Shown piece by piece: positions 63,551 to 64,000 of a stretch of 64,000 nucleotides of DNA (position 1 is its first letter; every line of letters begins with the position of its first letter). A program made the translations under genes and the position numbers. The notes below the pieces were generated by a model. The model saw only the letters and a list, made by a program, of their open reading frames with translations. It did no database searches and was not told the origin of the DNA. This stretch comes from Demequina maris (lineage in GTDB: Bacteria > Actinomycetota > Actinomycetes > Actinomycetales > Demequinaceae), in NCBI RefSeq assembly GCF_000971155.1, contig NZ_BBLX01000001.1, positions 289,879 through 353,878 on the forward strand, given 5' to 3'.

Positions 63551-64000
63551 TCAGCGCGCGAGCGCTCCGCCGCTGCGGACCCAGGACACGAGGGCCTGAT
63601 ACTGCTCGCGCAGGAGGCCCGCATCGTGACGGTCGAGCGTGCCCGGCTCGCGCACCGGCGCGACGACGTAGCGCGCCCCCCAGGACTCGACGGCGGCCCT
63701 CAGGGCCGCATCGTCCTCCGAGGCGTCGACCAGGACCGCCGCGGGGACGAAGCCGGGCGCGGCGTCGCGCAGCGCCGCGAGGTCGTCGACGCGGTCGGTG
63801 CCCGCGGTCTCCTCGTCCTCGTGGGCGATGTTGAGCGTGAGGATCGTGCGCGGGCCGGCCTCGACGAGCGCGGCCGCGACGCGCGGCACCAGGAAGTGGG
63901 TGAGCACGGACGTGTACCAGCTGCCGGGTCCGAGGATCACGGCGTCGGCCTCAGCGATCGCCTCGAGCGTGGCGGCCGGCACCGCGGGTTCGACCGGGTC
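63551..64000 (-). CDS. yvcK: YvcK-like gluconeogenesis factor (CofD family), 5' part missing
   Basis: The C-terminal 149 residues, in frame to the right edge. The segment [23 protein letters not shown] is the YvcK hallmark (usually GPGSLYTS; here Trp replaces Leu), followed by [16 protein letters not shown] and a C-terminal region less conserved than in Bacillus. Binds UDP-GlcNAc in characterised members and is needed for morphology under gluconeogenic growth. Position before whiA is conserved in Gram-positive bacteria. Confidence 0.88.
   Translation of the reverse strand, partial: DPVEPAVPAATLEAIAEADAVILGPGSWYTSVLTHFLVPRVAAALVEAGPRTILTLNIAHEDEETAGTDRVDDLAALRDAAPGFVPAAVLVDASEDDAALRAAVESWGARYVVAPVREPGTLDRHDAGLLREQYQALVSWVRSGGALAR

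Overview
This is a very G+C-rich, densely packed stretch of an actinobacterial chromosome, most likely from the order Micrococcales. That placement rests on actinobacterial markers seen directly: rbpA, whiA, opcA, a yvcK-whiA-gap-pgk-tpiA-secG cluster, a xerD-parA-scpA-scpB-rluB-aroH-tyrA-cmk-plsC-der cluster, and a ctaB / tkt-zwf-opcA-pgl pentose phosphate block. Many genes start with GTG, and several promoters look leaderless (a TANNNT box 6-7 nt before the start codon). I cannot name the genus from the sequence alone.

Layout. 1-1082: start of a V/A-type ATPase operon on the minus strand, running off the left edge. 1.2-12.8 kb: mixed housekeeping and accessory genes (membrane alpha/beta hydrolase, LpqC-type esterase lipoprotein, NAD(P)-binding/DUF2867 protein, GH15 enzyme, SRPBCC protein, DEAD-box helicase, acyltransferase, two lipoproteins). 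13.1-17.5 kb: a redox-flavoured signalling module made of a tandem-PAS histidine kinase with an apparent ATT start, a response regulator fused to a thioredoxin reductase-like flavoprotein, and a convergent ZnF-UBP protein. 17.7-23.3 kb: small secreted protein, sirtuin, zinc-ribbon SDR, SH3-like protein, coiled-coil protein, RlmG-like methyltransferase with an upstream leader ORF, and tRNA-Pro(GGG).

23.5-35.4 kb: a catabolic island. A flavin monooxygenase and SDR pair converges on a ten-gene minus-strand operon: branched-chain-type ABC importer, acyl-CoA synthetase, TetR regulator, 3-hydroxybutyrate dehydrogenase-like SDR and two alpha/beta hydrolases. The operon has a clear promoter and an operator-like palindrome. 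35.4-42.8 kb: GGDEF protein, a pyroglutamyl-peptidase-like pseudoenzyme, a deaminase, an Atg22-like MFS transporter, a hydrolase, a GDPD and small proteins. 42.8-43.17 kb: a gene-free interval with two matching palindromes and a set of mutually exclusive hairpins. 43.2-64 kb: conserved core blocks for ribosome GTPase, membrane lipid, nucleotide, aromatic amino acid, chromosome segregation, haem, pentose phosphate and glycolytic functions.

The most unusual chromosome-scale signal is a 10-mer, CGCATCGTCC / GGACGATGCG. I counted 22 exact copies by eye across the window, in both orientations, inside and between genes, which is far above what base composition predicts. Other points of interest are the catalytically dead-looking pyroglutamyl peptidase, the SDR lacking the usual Tyr, the symmetric 97-bp palindrome after pgl, the GAGTACTC repeats at 38.9-39.0 kb, and the absence of transaldolase between tkt and zwf.
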